A DNA stretch of 64,000 nucleotides, from assembly GCA_958299035.1 (NCBI GenBank), contig CATQJL010000316.1:46187585-46251584 (forward strand), in the 5' to 3' direction. Shown here piece by piece: positions 15,401-29,020 of the stretch (positions are counted from its first letter, which is position 1; each line of letters begins with the position of its first letter). Under the pieces are notes generated by a model. The model ran no database searches and was not told the origin of the DNA. It worked only from the letters and a program-made list of their open reading frames with translations. The stretch comes from Cylicocyclus nassatus. Lineage: Eukaryota; Nematoda; Chromadorea; Rhabditida; Strongylidae. The translations under genes were made by a program, and so were the position numbers.

Positions 15401-18383
15401 ATCGGCAGACACATACGACCACAGCTGTTCACCAGCCATAATTTTGCAATTCATGAAAGCAGTTCAGTTGGGAAAAACCTCTCTCTATAATGCTGTTCGC
15501 AGTCGTTGCGTTGCAGAAGAAACCGGTGGCGAAATCAAGGTCAAGAGCCGCGAAGAATGCTCATTAGATTGATGCTAGCGCCGATGTTACATCCAAATCA
15601 AATACTAAAAATGAGGTTACTGTAGCAAATGAGTTATGGGAAAAAAGGTTATATTTGGGACGTAAAGAGTAGTATAAGTAGGCGATGTAGAAATGTTTGA
15701 AAAAGTGCAACATAACGATTGTGTGTGTCGACGGAGAGAGAGAAGGAAGAGGAAAGAATTATCATCCTTTTGATTAATTATGGTGTGAATCATATATGGA
15801 GCCAGACTTTTCAGATTTTCTATCTTCCCGACAAGCACCAACATTACGTAAGAGAAATGTAGTGTAGAAAGTGAGAGAAGTGCAAAAACCTTTCTACTAA
15901 TCACCATCTCAACTTTTTATCATATTCCATTAATCAATCACTTTTAAGGAAAAAACTGACAGTACTTTTTAATTAGTGATTATAGGTCGGAAAGAAAGAA
16001 AAATTTGAAAAAATTGGAGACGTACATAACCCACATCTATGTACTTGATTTCCTGTCTTTATTATCAAACTGATTTCTTTGCCTCTAAGCTTTCGAAAAA
16101 AATGTGTTCTTTTCTTTCTCTCATGATTCGCTGAATTGCAGAAATTATCATTTCTTTCACTGAACTAGTGACAGTAATTAAAAGTGTCTTGCATCTGCGC
16201 GCTTCGGGACCGCCACGCGGTCTCCCGCTATTTGCAGATTTTTGAAATGCGCTTACGTTTCTTCATATATTGGAGATCCTAAGGAATTCGCCTTTCCTTT
16301 CTTGGAATAATGAGCGTAAGAAGATTTGACATTATTATATGAAACTACTTTGCACGGTTGCGTTCTCCCCCCCCCCCCCCCCTTCTAACCCCGCTCGTCC
16401 CCCCGCCCGGCCGATGATGTGTGCGATACAATCGCCACCCCCCTCCACCCAAACAGATGGGCAGTGATAGATGACACCTTGCCTACAACCTTAGTGTTGC
16501 GCATTTCAAGCAGAAAGAGCAAGAAGCACTGTCGCCCCCCCCCCTTCCCCCTCCCCCGATGGGGAGTTCTTATGAAGGCGCTCGACTCTTCTACTCAGCT
16601 CTAATCCTCTTTATCGCACATTTTCCGTATTAGCAGCTTGTGTGAAGTAATCGCTCATCTAATCCATCGGCAGACAAAACCAGTATAACCATAAAACTTT
16701 GCGATTTAGAGGGAGTGTGTTCACGTATGTTCTGCCACCGATGTTCCCTAGAATATTCAACGCGAAAAATCCTCGGGGATTTGCGTCAGAGAGTGGCACT
16801 AGCCAGTCACAGCAATTACATTCATTATTCACTTCAATCACATAGTTATATCGCGACAAGGAATTTCTTTCCTTGCTTTCGAAGTGTAGTCCGTTATTTT
16901 TGAACAAATTTAGTGAAACATGTGTCATCATCAAGAGGCGACATATGTCGATTGATTGTGTTGTTCGTTGATTTTCTGACATTAGATTTGTTACATACGA
17001 CAATAACCAACCATGAGCCGCTATATAATTATTTACTTTGCCAGCAGTTCTTGCACATATTTTCCACGCTGCGGTCAAAAGAGCGTGAGCAAGAAAAAAG
17101 GAAACAGTGCACAAGCCCTGCGATAAGTGCTTTTCTTCTTTAATGCTCATGCTGCGCTCTCACAGGGGGGAGGGGAAAAATTCTTGTTTGCAAGTACAAC
17201 CATCGAGGAACTTCCACCGGAGATAGATAAGTGTCGTGGCTGCAGTGAGGGCGCATGGTTTATGAACTAGGTTTTGTTTATCGCTCTTCGCTCGTCTCGC
17301 TTTCTAAGTCTCACTCTCCGATGTCGTTCCTCATCTCTGCTCCCGTGCTGCTCTCGGAATCAACTATTTGCCCTATCATTGTTGTTGCGCATGTTTTCAT
17401 TGCCCGTCTGGGCAACCTCCGCTAAGTAGGGCTCTCGCACCATGCAACTCCGCATCGTTGTAGTAACCGATTTGAACCTTGAGATGAACTTACTGCTGCC
17501 TCCAGTTTGCCCTAATGCCCCCAAATTGAGGTGAGCTCTCTTCCCGTCCGAGGATGATACCGCCCATCATCTGCGCCAGCTGTTTTCTCTGCGTGTCAGC
17601 TTGTTCGCACACAAATCGCATTATCTAGTTCGACGCTCCTCTTTTATTCGCGTGTTTCGCGTCAAATGGAGCCGAGTACTTTCGTCTCTATTTATATCAA
17701 TTTGCACTCACCCTTGTCGCCGCTGTGAACACTGTTTATGAACCTTTTACTGGAATACCAATTATTATAACCTTTATGTATGCCTCTTGAATCTTCATAG
17801 GCTTCATAGGTAATGAACTAGGTCTAAAGTTCGTTTCACGGTAGGTACACTTGTCAGTAATGTTGAGTAATTCTGTCTCCAGCGTAAACTCTTTCTCTCT
17901 CGCTGCACAGCCCAGCACCCCGCACACACCTGAGAATTCATCTCGACACCCCGGGAACCGGTTGTCTTCACAAATAACCGCCGCAGTTAAGATTGACCAA
18001 GCGGCAGATAATGAGCCCAACCAACACGCGTTCCATTCACATGCCAGAAGGTGTGAACTGAACGGACCATCGCTGTTTTTGTACAATGCTCAGGTTAGCC
18101 GCGCGTACGGGTCGTTAACCCTCATTCCCTGGTTCTCGAATGCGCTAGCAGTGTAGGGGAGGACTCGGCGAACAGGGATAATTGGTCCCTTCCCTCTTCC
18201 AGATCTTTGTCGATTATCATCATTTTCCCGCCATTGGCCATATTGTCCAGTCATTTGTAACTTGATATGCTAATGTACATTATGCGCGCTACTTGACGAC
18301 CTGAAATCACCAAATGCTCACTTCCAGTGATTTTTTGTTGTTTTCTTGTCGCTTTTCATTTGATTGGATATGCGTTAGACTCA
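9401..18383. other. Gene-free region with CpG-rich islands
   Basis: CpG-rich blocks at about 9430-9720, 11190-11400, 12840-13330, 14400-14720 and 17160-17720 alternate with AT-rich DNA. Motifs such as CTCTCGCTCGCGCTCGCG recur in them. Homopolymers of C lie near 14989 and 16369. The 163-codon frame at 16659-17150 (minus) has no recognisable domain and is close to chance expectation. The islands may be regulatory DNA of the downstream gene (inference). Confidence 0.5.
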
Positions 18384-18594
18384 GGCAGCGTTCACGCGAC
18401 TTAATCGTCGCATTTCAATTGTTACGAGTTCATTGCATGCCGATCTTCTTGTATTTCGGTTGTGATGGTTAGTCATGATTAATCGTATTGAAAAACTATC
18501 ACAACCGAAATACGAGAAGATCGGCATGCAGTGGACTCGTAACACTTGTCTTGTAGCGATCAATCGCGACGACTGAATCGTGTGAACTCTGTCC
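18384..18594. mobile_element. Foldback element of about 210 bp
   Basis: The left core arm 18421-18469 and right arm 18496-18544 are inverted copies: GCATGCCGATCTTCT and CGTATTTCGGTTGTGAT are matched with few changes. Weaker outer arms (GTTCACGCGACTTAATCGTCG) extend the symmetry to about 18384 and 18594. There is no coding capacity, so it is read as a MITE-like element. Confidence 0.75.
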
Positions 18595-21500
18595 GAGGCC
18601 TTAGTCAGTAGTACACATTTTCATATTTGTTACGACGTTTTATTTAGAAGTTACTAGTGAGGGAGTCGTCGATTGCCGCGCATAGTATGCTTGGGTTACA
18701 AATGCTCGGCGTCTTACCGTAATCTTCGAAGCCAAGCGCGCCTTCACAATTTATCGGACAGCAAAATTCTCTTCAAAGCTTCCACAAAACTCTAAACCTT
18801 TTTCGCCCTAAAGATTCACCGCTATTTTTCTAAATCCTCTCTCCCTCCCCATGTAGTTAACTTTGCCTATCTCCTAATTATGCTGATCATCTTTGTGCAA
18901 ACACAACAATTCAATGGCCGAGCAGATAAGGATCGTCTCGCGAGATCGTGGGACGTGCATGGGAAGACGCCAAGCTGTCGAATTCTGTTTGTTCACCGTT
19001 CGTAGAGCGTTACCTTGCCCCACTGGCTCCGCATGTCATCTATGTTTATCTTTGCGGTTTCGTGGTAGCTGTGTAAATTACTCATTAGTTAGTCATCACA
19101 ACAATGCATGGATGCATGAAAATGTTGTTGTTTTAGAAGTTCTGCGTTCATCTCTTCACTGATATCGCGTTGTCTCTTATCAGCATTTGGCGTTTTTCTC
19201 AATCATTTGTAGTCTTCTGGTCTGAAAAATGCATTGCGTTCAGCTTCTGCTTTTTTCTTCATAGAGCTTAATTCAAGCCCATCGGCGTCCATCTTCTAGC
19301 CTCTGTCCCAAGAGGCATCACCCGTACCTATTCTGTAATTGCTTTCGTTGTGTTGAATCAATCACCAGCTGCTTGATCATTTGCGATGGGTGGAGTGTCC
19401 ACAAGTGCATCCACTGTTTTTTTTCTTGTTCCTATCAGCATTATGAGGTTTGAACCCTTTGAGTTCATGACGAGTCATTTTTTTCCTTTCGTGCCGATAA
19501 TGACGCTGACACCTTCTTTAGTGTGCTATGGGACTGCTGGTCCGCATTCACTGTCATTACCGTAATTTCCGCGGATGTTGCTCGCGTTCCGGCCGCGTTT
19601 CGATCAAACCGCCAAGAAGCAATCGCACAGCACACTTTCGCCTTTTTCAGTAAACATGTCATGTGCGTGGCGTGTTCTATCATCCTTATCACTTTTTTCT
19701 TTCGAGAATGAGCTTTCGCCTGTCTCCCTCGCTCTGTCCAGCTGTTTTGCGGTGATAGGCGTCAAATCCCAGGGAGCGATTACATCTCAACGCATACGCG
19801 GCAGCGACGCTCATTGCAGGCCGTGCGATCGCTTCCGCAAGCGCTGCGCAACGTCCGTTGCGTGCAGCCACGGGGCGGAGCTTGTTAAGCAATCGTCCAG
19901 GATTTCTTCCCGCTTCGAATCTTCTCAATGGCGTTCGATGCTACTCGGTTTACCTCCTCCACCTCCTTTTCCGTCACCATAATCGTTGACGCGCCACAAA
20001 TGTCACTCTCAGCACGCAACAGCTGTTATCCTCGGCCGAGTATCCTGAAATCTCCGCGCTGACCACTTTGTCATTGCTTCCGTACACATTTCCGCTGCTA
20101 GGTGCGAGTTCTGTGTTTGTTGACAATTGGCCACGCCATGGTCGCGCTTTCAGACTTTCTCGAACGGACCGATAGGCAAACATTTGCACCAGTTGCCGTA
20201 TTGTTCGCAATCGCGTGCTCTTACAACCATTTCTGCAATTCCTCACAAGGGATTATCTCGAATATCATAGAGTAGTAGTGTTGAGTAGGCAAGAGGAAGA
20301 TCATTTCGGTTCATTCACCTTCAACAAGAAATTCAGAGTGTATTAACTTGCAAGTTTCACGTGCGGCGTTTACAACCCACTTCAGTTCTAATGGAGTCAT
20401 CCATATTTCAAAAGCTTTCTGGTCCTCGAGTTCTTCGCGGCGCATATTGCAGTTCCCCGTTTCTTGCCACTTTCCAAAGCTTGCGCTAGCGAGAAATTCG
20501 ATCCGCTTGCATGTACACAGATTTTTTGGTCAGCTTTGTTCGTGCAATCGGTTCCACAGAGCTTGACTTGCACGCTGATGCATTGTAAAATCTCAGATTT
20601 ATAGTTTTTCTCTCCATTTCCTCATCACAGCAATAGCCGCAGTCTCAAAAGTACATCCCCAAGTGCTCTTGCTCTATTTGTAGTCCGAAGTATGCTGGCA
20701 CGACCCTGGCGTGATCTGTTTTGCATCCCGTGCCGTTAATCTGCGGTCTAATCGAATCTTCCTCCTGGGTTTGTCTCTCTCAGAGGCCAGTTTGAGGGGC
20801 TGGCGGAGGCAAATGCTCCGAATTGTGGCCGCTTTTTCCAGCACTTAGCACTCCGACCTCATACGCGGCCATAGCTGCAAAAGCAATTTTGAGAGTCGAA
20901 ATCAAAAATCGCGGCCGATGTCTCCCAGGTGTTTGTTTTTCTTGACGAACGAGAACTGGGCGTGCGAAGCAGCCTGGACGCGACTGCCCTTTCACTGTTG
21001 TCATGTTGCCGACACCATTAGTCCCGTCGCTCTCGCCCTGCTATGTTGCACTTTCGCCGCCTGCTTCACCGCTTGTCACTTGTTGCCTTCAAGTTTCCTG
21101 CTGAAACATCATCATTAATGAAGTGCAGCTCGCGGGTCCGCGGCCAGCTGATAGCACGCCTTAATCCATTCCCAAATAGCCGCCAGTTGCACTGCTGATG
21201 CGGGATATCAATTTCCCGATTTCGCTGCTGTTTATGCATGCTTCGCTTGCGGAACGCTGGGCGGGGCCTTCGCGATCCCTTATCCCGGCCGGGCGGGTGC
21301 ATTGTACCTCAATTACCCCTTCCCGCCTCATCATCTGTACTCCTTACAAGTTATGTAGACTTTTAGACATCGTAGTCCTTTGAGAAAGGCAAAGCATTGT
21401 CTGCACGCTTTGTGAACTTTGCGCCTTTTTATCCACCACAGCGTGTCTCAGTGGCATCTCAAAACCATCTCAGAACGCCAGATTCGTTTCATCGCATCAT

Positions 21501-24500
21501 GTGATGGAACATTAGCGGATCATTCACCATGCGATCCCCCAGCTATTAGCTCTTATTTGGTAAAAGTGTATTTGATGAGTATCGATTGGCTGGAGTGGGT
21601 TGCGAGAGCGCTGTTGAGACAGCCTATTGACCTTGTTGTTCGAGCTGAGCGCTCGTTCCATTCGACCTCGACTCGCATCTAAGAAGCCATAATGCTGTTA
21701 ATTATCACTATAAGTGGTGAAATGTCGCACTTTGTCATGTTCGTCCGCAAAAACTCGAAAACCTGTCCTTTTGAGTTAGTCAAGCAAGTTGACGTGGAGG
21801 GCTAAACATAGGGTTCGGTCATAGCGAATAATGAAGAATGCTAGTGACATCCGTTGCAGGTAGATTGACAAACTAGCACCAGTATTTGCAGACTGAGGTG
21901 ATTACACAGCTTGTTTCTGTTCGTCAATTATTGTTGCAAGCCTTACTTGGTATAATACTCTAATCTGCTGAAGAGATTATATCAAAAAGCGGCAATTTCT
22001 ACAGCTCTTCGATTGCTTTCGCATTGTCAGTAAAACTCAATAGCCTCATAACTTTTTGCTCGCTTTTTTCTATTTTCCGCAGTGTGAGGACAAGTGACAA
22101 ATTACTTGACAAGTGCAAATTAAATTCAATCACTGCTTCCCATTTGAAATCTACCCCAAACACATCTTCAATCAAAGCATCAACGTTTCGCTGCGCCGAA
22201 TGAGCCCTTTGCGCTTTGCGCTCATAAATCGTCACAGTGGTTTCGTGACGGATAGTATGCGTCAAAGTTTCGAGTTGCTCGCCACACACTTTTTCCTCGA
22301 GTTTCTCCACGTGTTGTCCGTCGTCATTGTGTGTGTTTGGCATCGGCGATGTGGTCGGTAAGTGTGAGGCGGGGGGGGGGGGGCAAGTCGAGTCGGGGTG
22401 CCGCTCGGCAGTCATGTTTTGCGCCTCGCTTTTACGTTCATCACTTTTGCACGTTACACTCTCCTTTTTATGATCAACATCTACTTCTGGAAGTGTGTTG
22501 ATAGAAAGCGAAGAGTGCGAATGTTCTTTCAATCATTACTCCCAGACAGTGGCAGTATATTCAGCGCTTGCTCTCAACTTGTCGAACTTTCGAAGCTCAC
22601 TGTTTTGCAGCAGTTATGACATAATAATAGAAATGTGCACTTTTGTGAATCACTCGCACCTGTACCGATAATATTGTCGAATCAACACATTTCATGTAAT
22701 ATCCTAGAACAAACTATCACAGCTTTTACTTTATTATTGCTGTCTTCTTAATGTTTTCGTAGATCCTCTTCCTGGATGTTTTTGGCACATAAACTTTTAT
22801 GAGCGAAGTGATTGCAGGCTGGCTATGCTTGTATAAAAAGCCCACAATTGTTGTCACTTGCAGTATGTTTGGCCATGAACAACTCATTGTGCGCGTTTTG
22901 AAGCGGGGATGATATTGCAAGCGCGAATTCGCTCTACAAATACTAAAAAGCAGGGGAGTTTGTCAGATTCAAAGAACTATGCAGATTGCGCCACCTCGCG
23001 CCGGTCGCGGGTTCTTCCGGAGCGGCGGCGGGGGTTTTCAGGGGTCATGACGTCTTCCGAGTCGGGTTGCTATTCTTCGGGTGCATTGTATGCGCGCTAT
23101 GCCTGCGCCCTCTGCCCACAGCGTGATGTTCCGGGGCCCGTCCTCCCCCCGTCCGACAGAGCGCGTCATATAGGTCTCGTAACTCCCGAGATCTTTCCCT
23201 TTACATCCTCTCAAATGAGCGAAAACTGCTGAAATCGCGCTAATCAGCTGCTCGACCGCGGCCGAACGTCGCATCTGTTCAGCAGATTAGCTCTTTACCT
23301 ACATCTTCCAATGCTCACGCTATCCTGTCAGGATATCCTCATCTCATCGCTTCAATTTCCTCGTTTACAGACCCTCTGAGTTGCACTCCGAGCTATAGCG
23401 CTTCCCCTTCGCGGTAACAACGAGGATATCTTTAATCGGCTTCACGCTATCGCATTACATCGCCGATCTAGCGCCCTCTGGTGGCCAAAAAAGAGCGAGT
23501 TGGTCACCGAGCGACTCCCGCAAATCTCTGCGCTATCACACAAACCCTCGAAAACACGCGGGTCACTTACAAAAGATAATGCCGTCGTGATTTCGATTTC
23601 GTGAACACCGCCGCGATGCAGGTAGAGAACGTTTCATCGTTCATCACATTAGTCATGGAGAGACGCACCGTGTTCCCGTTTTCCATAAATCACTATTATC
23701 GCGTTTTGATTTCCCCATATTCTCATTAATTTTGGAGAGAACATCCCACTCACGCTACTCACTCTTCGTCTCAATCCTCTTCACTTCTGGAGCAGTGATT
23801 TTTACTTGCTTCTCGTGATCTGTCCTTGAACAACAACTATTTTTACGGCCTGCGCGCTCACAACTTCCACATGTGGGACTTGTGCTTATTCTAATTTGAT
23901 TGATGCATAATCTCGGTTGCTTATTTGCTATTCTGAGACTGAAAAACTCGAGAGCGCTTTGCGGACGTATGTTTGATAAGTTTGCACTTGTGGTCGGCTT
24001 TGCATGATTCACTACTTTGACTAAAGATGAACAAGTTCAAGCTTGTTAGACAGGATGTGCTAGCGTTTCCAAATTCCTTACAATTGGTTCCATGATATCA
24101 AATATTCAGATATCTTTTGGAGTTTTTGTTGTGCGCTTTGCATCTTTCTGTTGTACTCTATGTGCTTCGTGTTTACACAATCGAAATTCTAGCTTTTGCG
24201 TTCTGCAAATTCTTTTCTAAACTCAAAGATATATAGAGGGCCAGAATTTCACTGGGGAGAAATGATGCCATTTGGAATTGGTAATGTCCAATTAAACCCC
24301 TCGATTGTTTCTCCATTACTTTGATTTTGCGGTGAATAACGGCAGGATTGTGTTCTCATGAGAGCAGTAAATCTCGCCATCAATTGCATGTTTGCACTTG
24401 GTTCACGATGTTTCCCATGAGACGCCGACTAAAGTGGCTACTAAGAGATTAGTTGGTTGTGCCAATTTCGGGGTTTAGTTACCGAACGTCAGAGAACGAG

Positions 24501-27010
24501 TTTCTGGGTTGGCGGCTAGGTTCGCTTGTGATTGCTGGAAAACTGAAGGCTCGGCACGAGCGGGCGTTTTCTCTTTCGCTGGCGAAGCGATCGAGCGCAA
24601 TCGCGCCAGGCGGACGAGTCGTGTTGTGTCACAGGTGCTAAGTGTTCGTTTAGTCGTTGCATTGCGCCGTGCTGCCAGTCGCGGTCCTAAATTTTTGGGA
24701 TGCCACGCTTAGTAGGACTTGGCGATCCTATCGTTGTTTTGCTGGTGAACTGTCCCATCTGGGGCTATCGTCGCTCCTGTCGTCTGGGATGATCTCAATT
24801 GAGCTGTCGGGTCGCGCGCAAGCGGCAATCCACTTGTGTGTCCACATACACAGAGACACACACACATACACCCACCGTGCACCAGCGCCAAGCGGCCATA
24901 TGTCCTCTCGAGAACACCGCGTTCACGCCTTTCCTCCTCCTACTCCGTCTTCTGCCTGCTCTTCACCGCTCTTCACACAACGCAGATTAGCGCCATTTTC
25001 TGGGTAGCCGCGCGTTCCTGCGTTATTTCCACATCAACTGCCTACCGTATCCTCTTTTCTAGCGGGTTAAGGTTTTTCGACATGAAGAACTCAGATGTCA
25101 TCAAATGCATTCATTGACGAACGACCAAAGGTGGTAGAAGCGCAGAAATCTAACTTGAAATTGAAGTCAGTGATTTTGGACTATGGTATGTGTATTTGCG
25201 TTCCGACAAGTTTTGCTCGTAAAAAATGGACATGGCCACAGTTTCAACCATATCAACTTCCTTTATATTGCCTTTTCAAAAATAAATTTGAATGTTTGCC
25301 TTCGATTCTTTCTAATTTTGATTGATTGATTTCTTTCTTCTACTAATTCAAACGCTTCATGTGAACTCCAAGGGTATTTTTCAAACGCATATAGTGCCGG
25401 CATCGCAGTATCAGTTAGGTCCATCAGTTTATAAGTGTATCAGGCAGACCTTCCCGAACTTTTGCTGTATGTTATTCATTCAACATCAAAACTAACAGCT
25501 ACTTTGTTGACTCGATTATAAATAGTGTACAACGCTAATCTGTTTTTGTGCGTTTGTCCTCTGCGCTCGATGAACCGCTACTGCGTACTATCAATTATGT
25601 CTGAATGAATCGTTAATGTTGTGTTTTTGCTAGTTATTTGAGAGAAATCGCTTTACAACAGATGCATGAGATGCCGGGGCCATTTTCAGGCGCATTAGTT
25701 CATTGTTTTCCGAAATTCTCTCATATTTTGGAACAGGGATTGAAAAGTTGTTCGCATTTGTTTATGGCTATGTAGAAACTATCACATCATAGTACGAATC
25801 CATTTTAGCTCCATTAACTTTTTTGATAAAATTCCACATGTTTTGAGAATTTATAACAAGAGGAATTCCTAAGAATAGAGCTTTCTCAGCTTTGGTTCAA
25901 AGATTCATTTTTTGCATCGATTTGGTGTTGATGATTGACTCTTTCTATAACTTTCAGCTTAAAGTAGTCCACTGAACTTTAAGTGGATCTGTATGTTAGC
26001 AAAGTCACTCCATACACTTCCTATAAGGCATTGCCTGCTTCGCCAACTGCGTTATAAGAACTTGAATGATTGCTCTGCAGAGCGAGAAAGAGCGAATATT
26101 TGCGTTGAGACGTGTTGAGCGTGAATAATACAAATAAGTAGCGGCAGTTGACATGACATCAATGTCTGTGCAATTGTCTGCCCAAAATATCGCATGTCGC
26201 TTGGTGAGTGTCTATTTTCGGACAATATTCCTTGGTCCGATCAGAATTGGTTCGCTGTAAGTGGCCTCTAATCCGAGCGCAGCAAAGCAGTTGCACCACG
26301 GTCGCCGTAGCCGACATTTACGTGTTGATATGTTGCGTCATGAAAGAACATGCGATAACAGGACAAGTGCCACATCAAACATGTGCAGACAAGCATGCTA
26401 GGTGGAAACCGATACTGTACTTCAGAAGTTGTGCACTTTCGATGCACTCCTATTCTGAGAACACAACGCCCTCATTCATCATCATAATTATCCCATTGTA
26501 CGTTTTTCTATCCTTTACCTCATCGCGAAGCACGTTGTTATGGAACGCGCGAGCGTTACTAGTCCAAAAATTCAAGAACAAGGGTTAATCGCTTGTTTGC
26601 GTTTGTGTGCTCTGGAAGGCGGTCGCTCTGTGTTGGTGGTGGCGTATCCGTGCTGCGTCCTCTTTCATTGCTTGCCTGCCTCTGTGAATGTGTTTGCTCT
26701 CATCCTAATGCCGATGTTCTTCATTATTTCCGCTTAGACTCTATCATTGCTGGAGTACTCACTGTGTGACTGTCAAGTCCAATATGCAGTGCGCTTTTTT
26801 TGCCCGTTTTTAATGTGTTGTTCTTTTTTGTTGCCTCTTTGGAATCTCTGGGCGTTCTAGCAGTTTATCATATCGTTCAGCGTTACGAACATGCAATATA
26901 TGTCCAGACAAGAAAACAAAATAAATTCTCTGAGTATTTTTTGAAAAAGTATATTTGTTTAATAGAATTAATTGTCTCTGACGCGAGTACGTACTACTTA
27001 TACATTCATG
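18595..27010. other. Gene-free region upstream of egl-27
   Basis: GC-richer blocks lie at about 19540-20250, 20780-21320, 22970-23560 and 24440-25030, with a G14-type run at 22370-22383 and a short (CA)n-like tract near 24850. The 177-codon frame at 21999-22532 (minus) has no domain I recognise and crosses the homopolymer. A CTCF-like motif sits at 23470-23486. I see no exon that joins egl-27. Confidence 0.5.
23470..23486 (-). promoter_or_regulatory. CTCF-like motif
   Basis: The minus strand reads GGCCACCAGAGGGCGCT, a close match to the core of the vertebrate and arthropod CTCF site (CCACNAGGKGGCGC form). It sits in a GC-rich block. CTCF is reported to be lost in C. elegans and other derived nematodes, so function is doubtful. 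Confidence 0.3.
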
Positions 27011-27230
27011 TACAGTCGAGTAGATTTAGGGGTAAATATAGTGTGCTTGCACAAAAGGTGAAATGCGGTAAAATTGGCGCGTGAAGATATAGTTTCGACT
27101 GTGGCGCCGGCCAATTGCGCGCGCAAGATACCCGCGGTACTGACGTGGCTACTTGTTCACGCGCAAATTTCACCGCATTTCACCTTCTGTGCAAGCACAC
27201 TATATTTACCGCTAAATCTACTCGACTGTA
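27011..27230. mobile_element. TA-flanked inverted-repeat element (Tc1/mariner-type MITE), 220 bp
   Basis: TA at 27011-27012 and 27229-27230 flanks inverted repeats of about 70 bp. The outer end CAGTCGAGTAGATTTAG is followed by GGTAAATATAGTGTGCTTGC, and the arms show only a few mismatches. TA targets and CAGT ends fit Tc1/mariner-derived MITEs. There is no transposase frame. Confidence 0.8.
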
Positions 27231-29010
27231 TCTCTTGAAAGCTTCTTCAAATTTTGGGGGTCATTTTCTTTGTGACCTTTCACAAGTTTAGGGTTTTATC
27301 ATTGCCATCCAGAGGTCACTCGCTTGATCTTTTTGGTTTTTTATTCTTTTATTTTTTATTTAGTTTTTGTAAAGTTTCCACCAGATTCTCAAACTAATCG
27401 AGTTGTTTAAGATCTGACACTAGCAAACGTTCAATAGTTGTGCCACCTAGCGCACCGCTTGTTTTAAGCGCCTCTTGAATTTTAATTTTTTCTTCGGTTT
27501 GATGGGTCTCAAAAAATCAAGTTTGCCTCTTACAGAATGTGTGTGTTATTTAATCGGTTCAACATTGTATGTGGTACGTCGGAAATTGGCGTTCAATCAG
27601 AATTAAGAATATTATTGTTTGTTTTTTTTTCGACACAATCTGCGTCAGAGATGGAGCTGCATCAAGCGCCTTATCAGTTTGAGTTTTTTGTGGCCCCTAA
27701 TTCTTAATAGTTGGGTTTTTGATTGTGAAGTTCTGCGCCGATCCTGTTTCATTACATTTAAGTGATTTCATCGTCTTTATGATAGGTCGGCATGAATGCG
27801 ACCAGTCAAGATCGACCGCGGTCAGCAGTGATGCCCTGCGATGACCTTTGAGTGCTTTGTGCGCTGCGATGGTTGTGCTAAACTCCGTGCCTGTTTTTGC
27901 GCGAATACCTAATCACACAAAAACTGATTCCAAATGTTCACGCTTTCTTTCGCAATGGATCTTTTTGCTCGGCCATGTTTTTGCTTGTTACGTAAGCATG
28001 CAAGATCGTTAATTCATAGTGGATTGTCCTTTCCACTGTTTTTGGAACTGATCGTAAATGAGTTTGATCTCATTGACTTCTTGTCTTTGTGCTATTTTTG
28101 AGTATCCGAAGTGCTCCAACCAATTTTACACCTGATGATGTTAGTCGTTTTCCATTTTCGATTATTATTGGATGCCGTCCTCATAAGCCTATTTTTCAAA
28201 GTTTTTCTTGTTGCAGTTAGTTGTTAGTGACGCACAGATGCTTCCCTCATTTGAGGAACTTTTTTGTTCATTCTAACTGAAGCTTTAGCTTGACATGATA
28301 TGTTAATAACTTTGGTGGGATGTATTCAGATTTTTTGGACTGTAAGTTCAAACAGCTGCGAAAAAGATCACACATGTGATATACAGGAAGCGTTTACTCC
28401 TCATTTGCTTCAAGTGTGGTGCGCTTAATGATAAAAATAATAGCAGGTCTTCAAAAAGTTACGGGAAAACACAAAAAAGTGCAAATGAGGCGCATGTGCT
28501 CTTTACCAGTATTCCAATAATTTGTGATGTTGCATCAAAGGACCCCAAAAGGCAGCTACTTATGTTTATTGTTACAAGCTTTTTACTTCATCATTCTCCA
28601 TTATGTTTTTTGCTTCCGTATGAATGCTAAAAACATTCGACGAGTATGACTAGCTCATTTGATGTAAAATGTGCATGCAATGTTGAGTATCAAGCAGCTG
28701 TCGCGCTCATCGAAGAAAGATTGCCCTTTCACTGTGGGCGTGAAGAGTGTTCGCTAATGCCATCTGATGACACATGTGCAGGAACTTTACGACTGTGATA
28801 TTATGTACATATATAGGTGGAAGCGTATATTTGAACCTTTGACTATAAACTGGCCGCTAACACATTATCTCACCTGTGGAACTTATACTGGCAAAAAATT
28901 ATAATATTTACTCACTTTTTTGTTCATTCATCTGAAAGTGCATGTACTTATTCATTCCTATGAATCATACGCGGCGCATGTTTTGGAACATATTGTTTCT
29001 AAAAGTTAAA
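27231..29010. other. Region immediately 5' of the first recognised egl-27 exon
   Basis: AT-rich DNA with no island, repeat or exon I can support. It could hold the promoter, or be an intron if further 5' exons exist. Confidence 0.5.
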
Positions 29011-29020
29011 TTCTTTGCAG
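29011..29020 (+). promoter_or_regulatory. Splice acceptor abutting the egl-27 ATG (candidate trans-splice site)
   Basis: TTCTTTGCAG ends at 29020 and the ATG begins at 29021. A pyrimidine-rich AG directly before an initiator is typical of nematode spliced-leader addition, but would also fit a cis intron from a 5' UTR exon upstream. The sequence alone cannot distinguish these. The upstream frame contains a stop (TAA) within the preceding 20 bases, so translation does not simply extend upstream. Confidence 0.6.

Noticed and set aside
16659..17150. 163-codon minus-strand open frame
   Set aside because: Hydrophobic and low-information with no family resemblance. The opposite strand is also largely open, which points to composition and not coding.
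21999..22532. 177-codon minus-strand open frame
   Set aside because: No recognisable domain, no exon partner, crosses a G14-type homopolymer, and one frame of this length is about what chance gives in 64 kb on six frames.
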